From Rallus limicola (taxonomy: Eukaryota > Chordata > Aves > Gruiformes > Rallidae), in NCBI GenBank assembly GCA_022605955.1, contig JAKCOZ010000005.1, positions 31,038,950 through 31,102,949 on the forward strand: DNA of 64,000 nucleotides, written 5' to 3'. The translations under genes and the position numbers were made by a program. Each line of letters opens with the position of its first letter. Position 1 is the first letter of the stretch. Below the pieces are notes generated by a model. That model worked only from the letters and a program-made list of their open reading frames with translations, was not told the DNA's origin and did no database searches. Of this stretch, positions 48,641-61,265 are shown piece after piece.

Positions 48641-50390
48641 GAGGCTGAATTTCCATGAGGCAGACCTGCTGCTGTCAAAGAGGCACTATCTGTGGCTAGT
48701 CCTAGAGTACCATCATTTGTGTGTGGCAGGTACATGATAAATTTGTGCCTCCAGCTGCTTCATTGAGGACATGTGATTTCCAAGAGCTGCCCAATGAGGT
48801 GAGCCGGCACAGTGGGGAATTTCAGATAGAGGAAAGGTGGTAAATATTTCTTTCCTCCTCCCCCACCAGAATTACTCTCATTGCCAATTCCATTATCTCA
48901 TACTTCTATTTTTAAAAGCTTGCCCTAAGCAGAAGTCATTAATGTACAGTACAATTGTGGCATGATGTTAGTAGCACTTTTTTTTTGTTTTTCCTGTTCA
49001 CCATCTGTGTCCTATTGTAAAGGATCACCTGTGGTAGTTCCACATCTTCCTTCTTTGGTCTTTGGGATAAATTCTCAAACAGCCAGTCAGGAATCCTGAT
49101 CTAGGGGTATAGTTGGGGAATGAAACTGATATGAACTGGGCCAAAGAGTTAAATGTGTGGACAGTTACTGTGGACCAGCAAACCCATAGTAACACTCTGT
49201 GTATGTGCTCTTGACCAGAAAAACAGTTGGGTGATTAACTTTAGCCTATTTTCATTAAAATTCATTAGTACAAGCTGCTATATAGACTAATTACCCCTGA
49301 TTATTAGTCAGACCAATACCGTGATGATGCATCTGTCGTGTTTCTGGTACTTGAATTAATGCTTTTGGAAGTAGCTCAGGTAGCTCACCTCAGGTTTGGT
49401 TTGCGTGATGTAGAATACCCCTGTTTTACCATTTAATAGAGCACCCTGGCTCATGGAGCAAGAGTAGCCAGTTGTGGCTCTTCCACTTATTCTAGAGGTC
49501 AAGTCATAGCTGATCCAAATCAGCCTCAGCAAACAGCTTGGTATACTACAAAATGTCTTATGTTTCTTGGGAATATCAAGGATGTGGCTAAAATAGGTTG
49601 CAAGACTTCTTTTTCTTTGCTAAACAAAATCAAATCTTTTGCAGCCGAGACGCATACGCAGTTGTCCCTTCGCTTTACTAAAAGTAGCCTTCAGCAAAAT
49701 GGCTTAAAACCTTGAAAACACATTGAAGACATTAAAGTAGTGGGACGCTTGTTTTCCTCTTTTATAGGTATATCTTTTGGTCAGTGCTTTAATGCAATGA
49801 TTGATGAAAATGTTGTCTATGGCTGACATCTGGGATTATTAATGGACGCGGAATCAAATTTCTTTGGCGTTAGAGGAAAAGTGATCTGTGTCTCACTAGA
49901 TAAAATGTTCAAATGGGAATGGACCTTCAGTTTAATTTTAGCTATTACATTTTAAACCTGTCAGGCTAATGAAAGATGCTTATTGCTCCTATTGCTTAGG
50001 TCTATGTTACTTACGAAAATGTGGAACTTGGTAATGGATAGGAACGAGAGCTTTGAATTCTGCAGCTAAAATCTGAAGTTTTGATACATGCAACATTCTA
50101 ACTGAAAGCCAAAAGGAAGTCAAGTAAAAAGCAAATAGGCAAGTTCAGAAGGTGAAACTTTGTTCTGTATTTGTTCCATTTTACAGCACTCCATGAGTTA
50201 AAAGTAGAGCACTGCACAAGGCTGCCATTGTGAGAAGCCAACTCAAGGATTTTTAATGCTGTAAGACAAAGGGTTCCCTTAGCTAAAAATAATCTTTTCT
50301 TTCCTCCTGCTCCTAAGCTTTTTCCTCCAGGGAGCAGATTCATTATGCTGCACGTACATGTTCAGTGCATTACGGGAGTTGCTGAGATTT

Positions 50391-50400
50391 ATGACGTCAT
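50391..50400. promoter_or_regulatory. CRE palindrome ATGACGTCAT
   Basis: This is a perfect ten-base palindrome holding the full TGACGTCA site bound by CREB/ATF factors. About 20 bases before it, GTGCATTACGGGAGTTG on the reverse strand resembles part of the ZNF143 site (ACTCCC then ATGC). There is no sign of a transcript nearby, so function is open. Confidence 0.35.
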
Positions 50401-53400
50401 GGCTCTAAGCCTTCCTCTTTTGCCACAAGGTCTGCATGAGTAGCTGTTACCCTTTGTGTCTCACTAAAACGCCACTTTGATGCACTAATGTGCTTTTTAC
50501 CTATATAGAAGACAGTATTTGCTGTTCTAGGTCAGTAAATTTACAATGGGAAAGCATGGATAAAGAAAGTGGGGTGTATTTTTTTTGTTGTTCTTAAACA
50601 AAGCTTTCCCTCAGTTTTAGAGCTTGCTAATCAAACAAAACAAAACACACACCTCATCAAGATTTTTACACGGTTCACTTGTCAGGCAGAAGTGTGCCTG
50701 GAATCCATTTCCAGCGGAGGTCAAAGATCAGAAGTGCTAAGGCAGTCAAGGGAGCGATTCCCCTGTGACACTTTTGCTGTGTTTTGATGAAAGTGAAAGC
50801 CATGTGGTACATGGATGAAAAAGCAAACAGATCATTTTTTTTTTTCTTGTGGCAGTACTGAATTTTGAAGCTAAGCACAGCAGGTAGGAAGAGTCTAACC
50901 TTTGAAAGGCACTGGTACATTGAGCCACCAAAGCACTTCTCTCTCTCTTTTTAACCCCTTGCTATGTTTTTTACACAAATCTGTGTTTTTAAGATTCACT
51001 TATTCCCCTAAGAGCTTAAGTGCTTCTCTTAATTAATCATGCACTGAGAGCAGGAGAATTGTGTATGTAATGCATGAGAGGTCATAATATGGTGAATTAT
51101 ATGTATAATATCTTACTAGAAGTATATTTTCCCAGTAGAAATGGCCATGATAACTTAAATAGGTGGTTGATACACATTGGAGTACTACCTAAGGAAGGGA
51201 CTAAAAGCCAAAGCTATGGTTCATTTACATTTTGACTATGCCAGAAATTATATCTTGTTCATATATTTTGTTATACAATTATGTTCTCCTGAGAGCATAT
51301 TTCCTTTCAATGGGTAGCAAGCACCCCTTTAATTATTAATGTATTGTTGTGTTGATTTTATTGTATTGCCACATTTTGAGGGTCATTTAATGCTAATGTT
51401 TCCATCACTTATATGTGCAGCTTTTTATTATACATTTTTCTGAAGCTTGATGACCACGCAATTTTTATAAGATAATAAATTACAATACTGCAAAAGCCAC
51501 CTAGAAAAAAAAATATCAAGGGATTTTATGACTCAGGGGATCAGTAATGGAATACAGAGTTTTTCACCTCTAGGGCACTGATTCAAATATAACCTAGGTC
51601 ATTAGTGAGCAAAAATCATTACTAGCAGCTGTTCAGTGACCTACAGAATGTGAAATGAGTTTGTGGTCCCGATACAATTTCTACTACATGTGTATACAGA
51701 TAACAGAAAAATCACAGTTGACGGTGGCTTCCTTGTTGACATTCTCACTAGAGAAACCAAAATCCACACAGATGCATGGCATGACTAAATGGGTCTCATA
51801 TTTTTGAGTATGAAAAGCATTTGACTGGTATAAGAAAGGAGAGAAATCCCATTGACAGCATGTTTAAGAAAATGTACAGCTGACAGTTATTGATCGAAAA
51901 TCCTCTCTCCTCTAATAAGGATAGATTCCCTTTCAAGTGACTGCCGCTGTGGACATCTGAAGGTCTTGAATTAGGCTTGTAGTGATTTCATTGTCGTTAA
52001 CATATAATGCCGCCAATGAAGCAAAGAATTGTGGGTTGAAATAACAAAGCATTAGGACTGCCAAGAGATGAATTTCAGTTTCTTAAAGTTTAGGTGGGGA
52101 TTGTGCAGCAGCACAAACAATGTGGGTGGAAAAATGTTGTGGGTGGTGGGAGGGATTTCATGGCAGCTCTTTCCACATGACTGAATTAGTTATTGCCTTA
52201 TCTTCTAAACCAGTTATGTATTCTCGCCTCAGTTGATGGATGTAGGAAGAAGATACTTTTTTTTTTCCTCGGCCTTTTGCTAAGAACAAATGTATCCTCA
52301 GCTTACTATCTGATACATCTTCTGTGACAGCCCTTGCAGTGACATAAATTTGATGAGCTCTGAAAGTCATTTCCATCTAAAACTACAGTGCAATTAAAAC
52401 CTAACTGATTAAGGATTTGACACAGAGCAAATTTTATTCCTGTCTGATTTTCACAGAATTTGCTAAATTCCTGGTTGCATTATTTTCTTCCTTATTCTTC
52501 TAGTATTCCCAGCAAATAAGTATACCATAGTATATTTTTAGACAATTGATCAGATTTGTCACATTTTATGACAGGCTTGGGACTTTCTTTTAAAGAACTG
52601 CAAACTTGATCACGCTTCCAATAATGTTTGTGAGAATAAGAAAGATGTAGCCATGCTGTCTCTGCCGCACTTAGTTAAACAGGTTAATTTGAGATAAATC
52701 ATCTGTGAAGATGCCACAGGAAAAAAACATCTGCAATGGAGGTTTCTGAATGCATTGCTTTTAAGCCCCGATACTGTTTATCTATGTATGAAGCTAAATG
52801 ATAGCTCTAGGTAGGAGATAAGGAGTGCATAAAGCTATCCTCAGTTTTGTGGAGGGTGGGCAAGGCAGTTATGGTTGTGTGAACATGATCTGTAAAGGCT
52901 GTGTTTGGTCTGTGGTGTTTTAGCCTAGCAGCAAAGTGCCTGCCTTCTGTGTAGTGCTCTGGTAACTTACCTTCATTTTACCTAAGCCCATTTGGTCATA
53001 ATTTTCTCTGTACCACCCTGATACCCATTAACGATAACAAGTAGCTTTGCAAAGATTATCCCTTATATAGTGAAACCACCCTTCTTGAAAGCTGGTAACC
53101 ATTTGCAGGGTTTCCTCTGGATCATTCTTCTGAGGGAGGAAGCAGGTTGTTGTTTGTGAGCAACTCAAGTATTTAGCACTGAAACCAGGGAGCCTTAGAA
53201 GATTGAAAGATCTCAGCAAAAGGACATAAAAGCCAGTGTATTTCCTTCATTCCTGCGCGCCCCATGTTCTGGCAGTGTGAAAGCCTGAAAGTTGTCAGCC
53301 AGAACAAGCATCCACTTGGTATAGCATGTGGGTGCTTATCCAAGGGGGAATTTGCAATATAGACCGGGGACCCTGTTTGGCTGGATGAGGAAATACAGGG

Positions 53401-56003
53401 CAAAAGTGGGAGAGCAGAAACTCCCTGACAGCATCCTGTGCAGGGTCTGCCATGCTCTTATTTCCTCTTTCCTCTGTGATGCCATGAACAGTTTGTATAA
53501 TGGAAGGGCGTTTTGTTGGTCGTTACTTTGTTAGTCATCTTTTGTTAAGAAATGGTAAGCCCTCGGCATTTGTTCTTGTCCTAAAAAGAAGAGAGTCTAA
53601 GTAGATCAGAAAAGACAGATGAAGCAGATGGGACACATTGCCTCCATCATTTCCCAGGTGAGAGCAAAGATGCAACTTACCTGAGGCCATGTGGAGAACC
53701 TATGAACATTCAGGGTGACAAATCCCTGTCTCCAGGGATCACCTCTTTTCCGGCTTAGATCATGCCTAACGTTTGTCCTTTTCATACATGAAATAGAAGC
53801 ATTTGAAATGCGTTTTCTCTTTCTGTGAGGAGAATCTTGTTAAATGCCCTAGCTTCTCTCAGATGTAGGGCAGTACCTCTATAGATGTGTAGTCCCACTG
53901 GTATAAACAGATGCTATTCTTAAACTCAACTAAATTACCTTGGAGATCCTGGCTGCTTTAAACTGAAAATGCAAAATCCAATAAAGGATACTACAAGGTT
54001 TGCTTGTGGCATCCCAAACATGTTAATGTACTTCACTTAATTAATTTTTTTAACTTAGGTCTGGTTCACCTGATTGTACAAGGCATAGAAGTTCCACTTC
54101 TGTCCACCATCTAGGTCAGATGGCCAACATTGTGTGAACAGGACAGTGATGAAAAGGAGATCTTTGCAAGCCTGATGGGTTTGCACAAAAAATGTCTTAT
54201 TTCTTACAAACCTATTTCCCCTATCTCTGGGGCCAGAGCAGGTATGAGGGATGACACTGCTGTGGCTGCAGTCACTGTGGTGGACACTGAAGCTATTGCA
54301 CAGTACAGCCCAGCTTCTTGTAGCTGTTCTTTTTGCATGTGGGCAGCATGTTCAGTCAGATGATGTACTTTCTTCCTGACAAGCAAAAGTGATTTAAAAA
54401 TCCCCTTTTTTACACTTCACAAAAATTTTAATCACTTTAAGCTGATTTTTTAATGCTTTCTTAATTTAATTTTCTGGCTTCAACAGACTTCGGAATAATT
54501 TTTCAACAAAATATGAACATTTTCACAAGCTAAAGAGTATGTTTGTCATTGAGACAAGGTCATGTCAGGCCTTTTCAGCACATGACTGTGTTTACTGCCA
54601 TCACCACTGTCTACTTGGCTTTAACACTTTTGTCTGTTTTAACTGGCTTTTGCCCTGACTTCTGGCTATCCTTTCCTCCTTATTTTATTCTGAAATAACT
54701 ACAACAGTTGGTTCCACTAAAAGATATTTAATAAATTTTATTTTTTAAGCCTCTTAAAAGGCCAGTTACTCATATGGTATGCCAGTGTTGGCGGCCTTTC
54801 TGGAGAGCATGAGGATTACTTGTACTGCTGATTCTCAAGGGGGATATTGCAATTTATTGACTGGAGGTGTAAATGAACCTGGGAAGATCTGGTATAGAAG
54901 CAGAGAGGGACTCTTACGTATATGCAGCACGCCTTTTTATCAGTTGTAAAAAAGCAGGGTCAGATGAACACTGAGAGAAATACTCGGGGAAGTGAACAAA
55001 ATATATGGTGTTGGGCAAGAACTGCTTCCTTTCTGAATGCTTTCCTTTTGCCAGCTTAGGCAAATGTGGGAACAGAAATGAAATCTGTAGTTTTGAGAAA
55101 TGCCTCACAACCTTTTTGGAAGGAGGGAGCCTGTGGTACTCTGCAGGGCCCTGGCAGGGCTGTGGGGCTTCAGACTCAGCTCCAGGCTCATCTCCTCCTG
55201 GTACTGGAGGGCAGCTAGTCATGGAGGTCAGCTCAGATGTTTCTCCAGGCTGCATAGTCTGTTACCATGATCCCAAGTGTTATGCTGAATTCATGTCTTG
55301 GTCTTGATCCTGCCCTGAATCCTGGATCTTGAGTCCTGGAAGAAGGGTCCTGCTGCCAACTGCCTGGGTAGCCTTTGCTTGGCCTGCCTAACTGCCTCGC
55401 ACCCAGCATCCCCCTCTCAGGCCAGCACTGCTCCCTGAGTGTTGACTGCCCACACCACGCTCCTGTCCCACAGACACGTGAGCATTGCCCTGTTTCATGA
55501 GGCACAGTCCTCTGTGATCTGGGGCAGCCATCCCCACGCCAGCTCTGTGCCCTTGTTACCAATCTTGAAACTTGCATTTTAAAGCCAGTTTGTCTTGAGC
55601 TTCTTTTTCTGAAGCTTTATTATCTGAAAACTCATCCAACGTGTGGTTTTTGCCCTCCAGGCTGGTCTAATTTATATTAAAAGATGATCCTCTTTCTTAT
55701 CCAAATTGCTTTCACATCCATTTCCATTCAGCTAACCAAGGTATCACCAGGCAGCATTTGTGCAAAGACTCCATTTGCATAATAATGTTTGAGTAGGTCA
55801 TGATGACTAAGCAGTTTAATCTCTTCTGTTTTTGATCTTCTTCCTTAAACCTTTGTTATACCATATGGATATATTGCACGGTTCCAATTAACACAGAATT
55901 AATTGTTTAAGGATTTATTTCACTTGGGTGGCAGGACTTTTAAAGTAGTAATTCTGTGACAAGAGGTTGGTTCTAACCGTAATTGGCTAACTGTGTGGTC
56001 TTT

Positions 56004-56017
56004 CTGCCACCTTGTGG
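56004..56017 (-). promoter_or_regulatory. CTCF-like core motif
   Basis: On the minus strand the bases read CCACAAGGTGGCAG, matching the CTCF core consensus CCASYAGRKGGCA at all but one position. The flanks are AT-rich. It is a motif match only. Confidence 0.35.
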
Positions 56018-56143
56018 AGAAGAATCGCTAAACTGTTGAGATGAAACCAAAAAGACAACATAGTTATTACAGTACATATTTTGTGTAAATGTGTCTATGA
56101 ATTGCTTTAGCAGAGGGAAAATAGTTGTTCTCTCAAAAAAAAA

Positions 56144-56216
56144 TTTTAATAGATAAAAGCTATTTTTAATAGATAAAATGTTTTAATAGATAAAAATGTT
56201 TTTAATAGAGAAGAAA
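56144..56216. repeat. A/T-rich minisatellite, four copies of about 18-19 bp
   Basis: Units of TTTTAATAGATAAAA plus a few variable bases start near 56144, 56163, 56181 and 56199; the last unit is degraded (AATAGAGAAG). Unit length varies by one base between copies. Confidence 0.88.
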
Positions 56217-56318
56217 AACCCATCCCAAGTCACTAAAACCTAAACCACTTGCAACTGTACTAATCTATTATGACATATATTCCTTAGTTTTTGCTTTCTG
56301 CATGTCCTATCCATACTT

Positions 56319-56906
56319 TCCAAGTGAAGTCCAGTGACAAGTGGCATTCCTCAGTAGTTGGTATTGGGACCCCACCCAAGTTTGCTGACAACACCAAGCT
56401 GTGTGGTGCAGTCATCAAGCTGTAAGGAAGGGAATACTATCCAGAGGTACCTTGACAGGCAGGCCCATGCAAACCTCATGACGTTTGCAAAGGACAGGTG
56501 GAAGGTCCTGCACATGGGGCGAGGCAATTCCACGCACAAATACAGGCTGGGTGGAGAATGAGTTGAGACCAACTCTGAGGAGAAGGACTTCAGGGTGTTG
56601 GTTGATAACAAACAAAACATGATCTGCCAATGTGCACTTGCAGCCCAGAAAGCCTGGGCTGCATCAAAAAAGGCCTGACCAGCAGGTTGAGGGAGATGAT
56701 TCTCCCCTTCTGTTCTGCTCTTGTGATCCCCCACCTAGAGTACTGTGTCCAGCCCTGAGGTCCCCAGTACAAGAAGGACAGGGACCCATTGGAGTGGGTC
56801 TGGAGAAAGCCACAAAGATGATCAGAGGGCTAGAGCACCTCTTCTATGAATACAGGCTGAGAGAGTTGTGCTTTTTCAGCCTGTAGAAGAGAAGACTCCA
56901 GAGAGA
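56319..56906 (+). mobile_element. CR1 LINE fragment covering the late part of the reverse-transcriptase frame, lacking the 3' end
   Basis: The sequence opens with CCAGTGACAAGTGGCATTCC (the 'PVTSG(V/I)P' region), then CAAGTTTGCTGACAACACCA, ACCTTGACAGGCAGGCCC, TGGAAGGTCCTGCACATGGG, GAGAAGGACTTCAGGGTGTT, TAGAGTACTGTGTCCAGCCC, and ends after CTGTAGAAGAGAAGACTCCA. In several frames it encodes degraded CR1 ORF2 pieces such as MIRGLEHLFYEYRLRELCFF. Frameshifts and stops make it non-functional. Unusually, it stops short of the CR1 3' UTR. Confidence 0.92.
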
Positions 56907-59900
56907 AAGAGAGATACATAAAGAGAAAAGTTTCATTAACTAGCGATCTTGAGTTGTATGGAATGAATGACCAATGCTGCAAATAGATAGGTTTGTGTGT
57001 TATGTGACAACAATGTGAAAAGGGGTTCTTGGCATGCGTAAGATTCCTTATCTGCACAAGAGTACATATGACCGCCTCTGAAGCATCCCAGGAACATGCA
57101 GATAGTGTGCATCAAAGCCCCCAAATAAACTCTTATGTATTTTATTCCAGTCAAATCCTATATAATTATACTCTTCAGTATGAATGCTTCTGTGGAATAA
57201 AATATGAAATATAAATTTAACAGAATTTGTATGTTTGCATATCTATATTGTCCATTATTACAGTTTCTCAATTATTTAAAGTTTAAACATACAATTTATG
57301 ATTTTAAATGATAGCATTGTACTTTTCATAGATGACAATAGAAAGAATTCCTTTGTTTGTATAGCTCTTCAGAGAAAGAACTTGTGCATTCGTTTATCTT
57401 TATTTGTTGTCTTTTTTGCCTGGCAAGAACCAATTATACAACATAGATATTGGTGGTAGAAGTATCTGTATCTTGTTTTTGATCAGTTGTTTAATTCCAG
57501 TCCCTGTAAAGATGTCTTTCCCAGTTCCACTGTGCCAGCACCCTGAGTCCTCATTGTTCTGGGTGACAGAAATCTACTGTTATTTCCTCCAAGATCTGTA
57601 GGAAGTAACCGTTTTGTGGAATGTTTTTGGGAGACACATTTTTGGTTTGGCAGATCTTCTTTTAATTCACTTGGCTTTCTTCTTACATTTCACTGCCAGA
57701 TGTAGCAAAGAACACAGTCCCTAGCTTTTACTTGTGTTTTAACATGTAGCTAAATATAGGTTGTGAACATAAGCATATCAGAGAAATAAAGTTGCTTAGG
57801 AAAAACTCTAAGAGTATTTTAGACTTAAAGCAGTACAGCAGAGGAAAGCACAATACAGATCTGAGTAAGAACTCTGTGTGTTGCCTCATTCTCCTTTTTA
57901 CAGAAGAGAGGTGGCAGATTTTCTGTGTTGCAAGTTGCTGTGTTAAATCTTTCAGTGTCAGGTTGGCTATCTTGGCACTCAGGAGAAATCAACTAGGTTT
58001 TCATTTCTGCTGAGAATGACTATCACAACATGAAATTGCTTTAATTGCTGTGACTGCTAATTATCATATTTGCCTATTCTACTCCACTGTTGAGGATTAA
58101 TTCTGAGGTAAGTACCTGGATGCTATTTCATTGTTAGCTGAGCCCTGGCAAGTTTAATTGCAAAGAGATTTGAAGGGGGCTGTATGAGGGAAGCAGACAC
58201 AAAATCTGGAGAAGGGAATTCCCACTCCCCCAGAGGGGATGGCTTTTTGTTATGGCTGTCTAGCCTGTAACAACTTTTATCATGTTTGAAATCTGTCCTT
58301 CCCTTGAGGTATAAATACAAATGCTGAGACTCGGGTTAGTTCGGTGCATACAAGCGATTCGGCACAGATACCTATGCTTAAGAAGAGGGACAGGAGGGGT
58401 GGAATGTTTTTCACTCCTTGAATCTATATTCAAAATTCTGTGGAGTCCCTGCCCTGGTGCTCCAGGCTGAGATAATTTTACAAAAAAAAAAGGAAGGTAG
58501 GAGCTTCTTCATTGGTGCCTGTGTCACCAGGAGAGAAACTCTGTCTTGTCTGTGTCAATAAATGCAAAATATCATGGAAGAGAACAGGCTCCAGACATCT
58601 TCTGAGCCTTAATTCAATACTCTGTACAACTGGGCCCAATGCTTAGCAAATTCACAACAAACAAGCTATTCTGTATTTTGTCTGTTTACTCCTCCTTCCT
58701 GTTATGTTATTAAAAAAAAAAAAAGTTTACACTGGAATGTATCCAGATCACTGAGAGTGCCAAGCTCATCTAAAACCCTGGGTGGAATATTTTGATTAGG
58801 GAAGTTAAATTTGTGGAAAGTGCCGCAATGCAGTACCATGGAGGTTACATTTGCTGGCTTGCTTTTGTGCTGGCATAGGCAGCTAGGTGGGCTACAGCCT
58901 GTGTTTTGTATACATTAAAAATAGTCAACTGTTGTATGAGCAATTCAATTGTTAGGGAAAGTATTTCTTCAGATATTTTCACAGACAGAATTTGAACGAC
59001 TTGATGTAAGAACCTGCTAAGCTATTCCTGCTCAGACTAGAAAGGCTGGATGCTCAAAAAGTTTTTTCATTGCTGTCTTTTTATTTAAGGAATTTGCCTT
59101 GGAACACGTGGCCTTTTAATGTGAGAAATATATTCTATGTTACATTTACACCTACAAGAAAAAAAATCATTCAAAATTCACACTTGAACCAATTAAAGTA
59201 ATTTATTGCTCTCAAATGACATATGATATGTAAACTCTGAGAATTTTAATGTATACCGTATGTAGAACAATCTAGGCAAAGGAGAAAAATGTATTGGTCT
59301 CTTGTATCACCTTCACTTTTTTTCCAGAGGTCTAGGCATCCTTCCTTGAGGGAACATACTGGGGTTTTGGGTTTTGTTATCCCTATAAAGTTTTTATATA
59401 AAAACATCAAATACCAGTATGTGATTGTGCTTGGAGGGCAGTGGCTGAACCAAATGAAGTAGTAACTGTTGAATAAAGCCTTTTGATAAGTGTGTAAATA
59501 TAAAACCTGTTTCAAAGTACAACTTAGAAGTGCTATTTTGAAGAGTAAGACAAAGAGATAGTTGAAGCTCTGTGTGACAATTTTCACAGAATCTCTGCTA
59601 GGTCCTAACTTCTGTTTTACAGAATAAAAGTATAAAGAAATTTCAGCAACATTTAGGAATTTAAATGGTCAAGTCAATCTGCGGTGTAGGACTGGGGAGC
59701 TTAATTTATTATTTACATTTTTAAAGATCAATTTCATCCCAATCAATATCACATTCCATTGCATAGTGGTAAGGTGTAGGTGAGGCATTCTGTCTGTGTA
59801 GGCTGAAATCTAGACTGGGGTAGTCTCATAGGCTGATTCAATGTGTCAGTAAGAAAAATGAATATTTCAATTAAGGTGAGATGGTTTTATTGCAGTTACT

Positions 59901-61087
59901 TCAGTCTGATGCCTGTAGCAAGTTTCACATCCTGTGGTGACTGTTTGTCTCTTTCATACTTTGATGAAGAAGTTTAAAGCAGAGCAGAATTGTTGGGATG
60001 TGCAATCTGTGCCTGACCAGTTCCATCTTGTCCACTGTTAATAGCATCCAGCCTCTTGCAAATGAAGCTAAGAGAAGTCTTGTACAGACAGCAGGGTTTT
60101 CCCTGCTTCCTCTGCAAAATCTGTGTAGAGGGTAATGCCCATATGTTTCCATGCCTTTGAGCCAAATGGTGTCGTGAGCTGATGTTCATAATCTCATTAT
60201 CTCAGAGGTTCCACACAATGATATGATTCATGAAATGATGGAATGTCTTTTGAAAGCTTTGGAAACAGGCTGTCACCTCCCATTGAAACTGTCAGAATGT
60301 AGCTGCTTGTTCTCTCTGAACCAGGAAACACTCAGAGGGCTTGGAGGCAGCATGATTCAGGCTGATGTGCCTGAATCGTAGGCACAGGAAGCAGTATCTG
60401 GGAAGCTTGATTGTCAGACTGGTTTCAAATCAAGAAAAGAACAGTGAATAAATTTTTAAAATAATAGTGAATATAGATGCACATATTCCCCCACTGCATT
60501 CTAATTCTGCCAAAGATTTAAGCTGTTAAATTCTACCTCTTTCTAAGTCCTTGGTCTATGAAGACTTTGGATTCCACCTTAGAGCACCAATGCTCAGTGA
60601 CTGTAGTGTAAATCTGACTTCAGGTCCTTGAGGCACTTCATTCAAAGTCCCACGTGCCACAGTGTAGCACAGGAGGTCCATCACTGGGATGTTTCCTGTG
60701 TCACCTGCTATATGAAACCCTACCTGGTTGGGAGAGGCTGTTTCCAAGAACAGTGGATGGTGGGCTGTGTAAGAAAGGGCAATGTTCTGTTTTGTTTTTG
60801 CAGGGGCAGCTTTGCCAGTCAGGCAGTCCTTCCTCTGTCTGTTAGCTACCATGTTGCTTCTCACTCTTCATGGCACTGGTACTTCATATGCTCTTTGCTG
60901 TTTTAAGTTGCCACTGGTGTTTCCTAGTTGGCCTGGAGCCAGAGAGAGACTATGATGCTGCCAATCTTTAGGTTATGCAGCATATATAGTGTGGGTTTTT
61001 ATGGTGTCCTATCATTTTCCTACTTTCCACTCCTATCTAGACAAAATACCCAAAATGAACCAATGGCTTCACTAAGAGGGCAGAGTA
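56907..61087. other. Intergenic sequence between CR1 fragments; no gene supported
   Basis: AT-rich single-copy sequence. A-runs lie near 58482-58491 and 58711-58723. No reading frame resembles a known protein and no further transposon landmarks were recognised. Confidence 0.7.
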
Positions 61088-61265
61088 GAACTGGAGCAGG
61101 TCAAGCAGAGAGGCTGTGGAAGCTCCATCCTTGGAGTTTTTTAAGACTTGGCCAGACAACACGGTGGCTGATCTGATCTTGTACTGGCAATACTCCAACA
61201 TTGTTCAAGCCATGAGTTGAACCAAACACCTCCAGAGGTTCTTTCCAACCAACATTTCTATGATT
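61088..61265 (+). mobile_element. CR1 3'-end fragment, degraded
   Basis: GAACTGGAGCAGGTCAAGCA, GGCTGTGGAAGCTCCATCC, TTGGAGTTTTTTAAGACTTG, CCTCCAGAGGTTCTTTCCAA and CATTTCTATGATTC follow the order of the CR1 3' end. It is a 5'-truncated remnant of about 178 bases. Confidence 0.88.

Larger units (their letters stand above)
46031..56318. other. Intergenic sequence; no gene supported, possible regulatory elements
   Basis: This is mostly AT-rich sequence without recognisable repeats. A short imperfect tandem duplication lies at 48590-48640. Several stretches rich in TAAT-type sites and isolated CpGs (for example 49640-49960 and 51880-52060) and a CRE palindrome at 50391-50400 could be regulatory, but that is inference. 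A GC-richer patch lies at 55120-55560. A short A/T minisatellite is at 56144-56216 and a CTCF-like motif at 56004-56017. Confidence 0.65.

Noticed and set aside
56351..56886. Several open frames of 60-127 codons on both strands
   Set aside because: They are frames across the degraded CR1 element at 56319-56906, not host genes.
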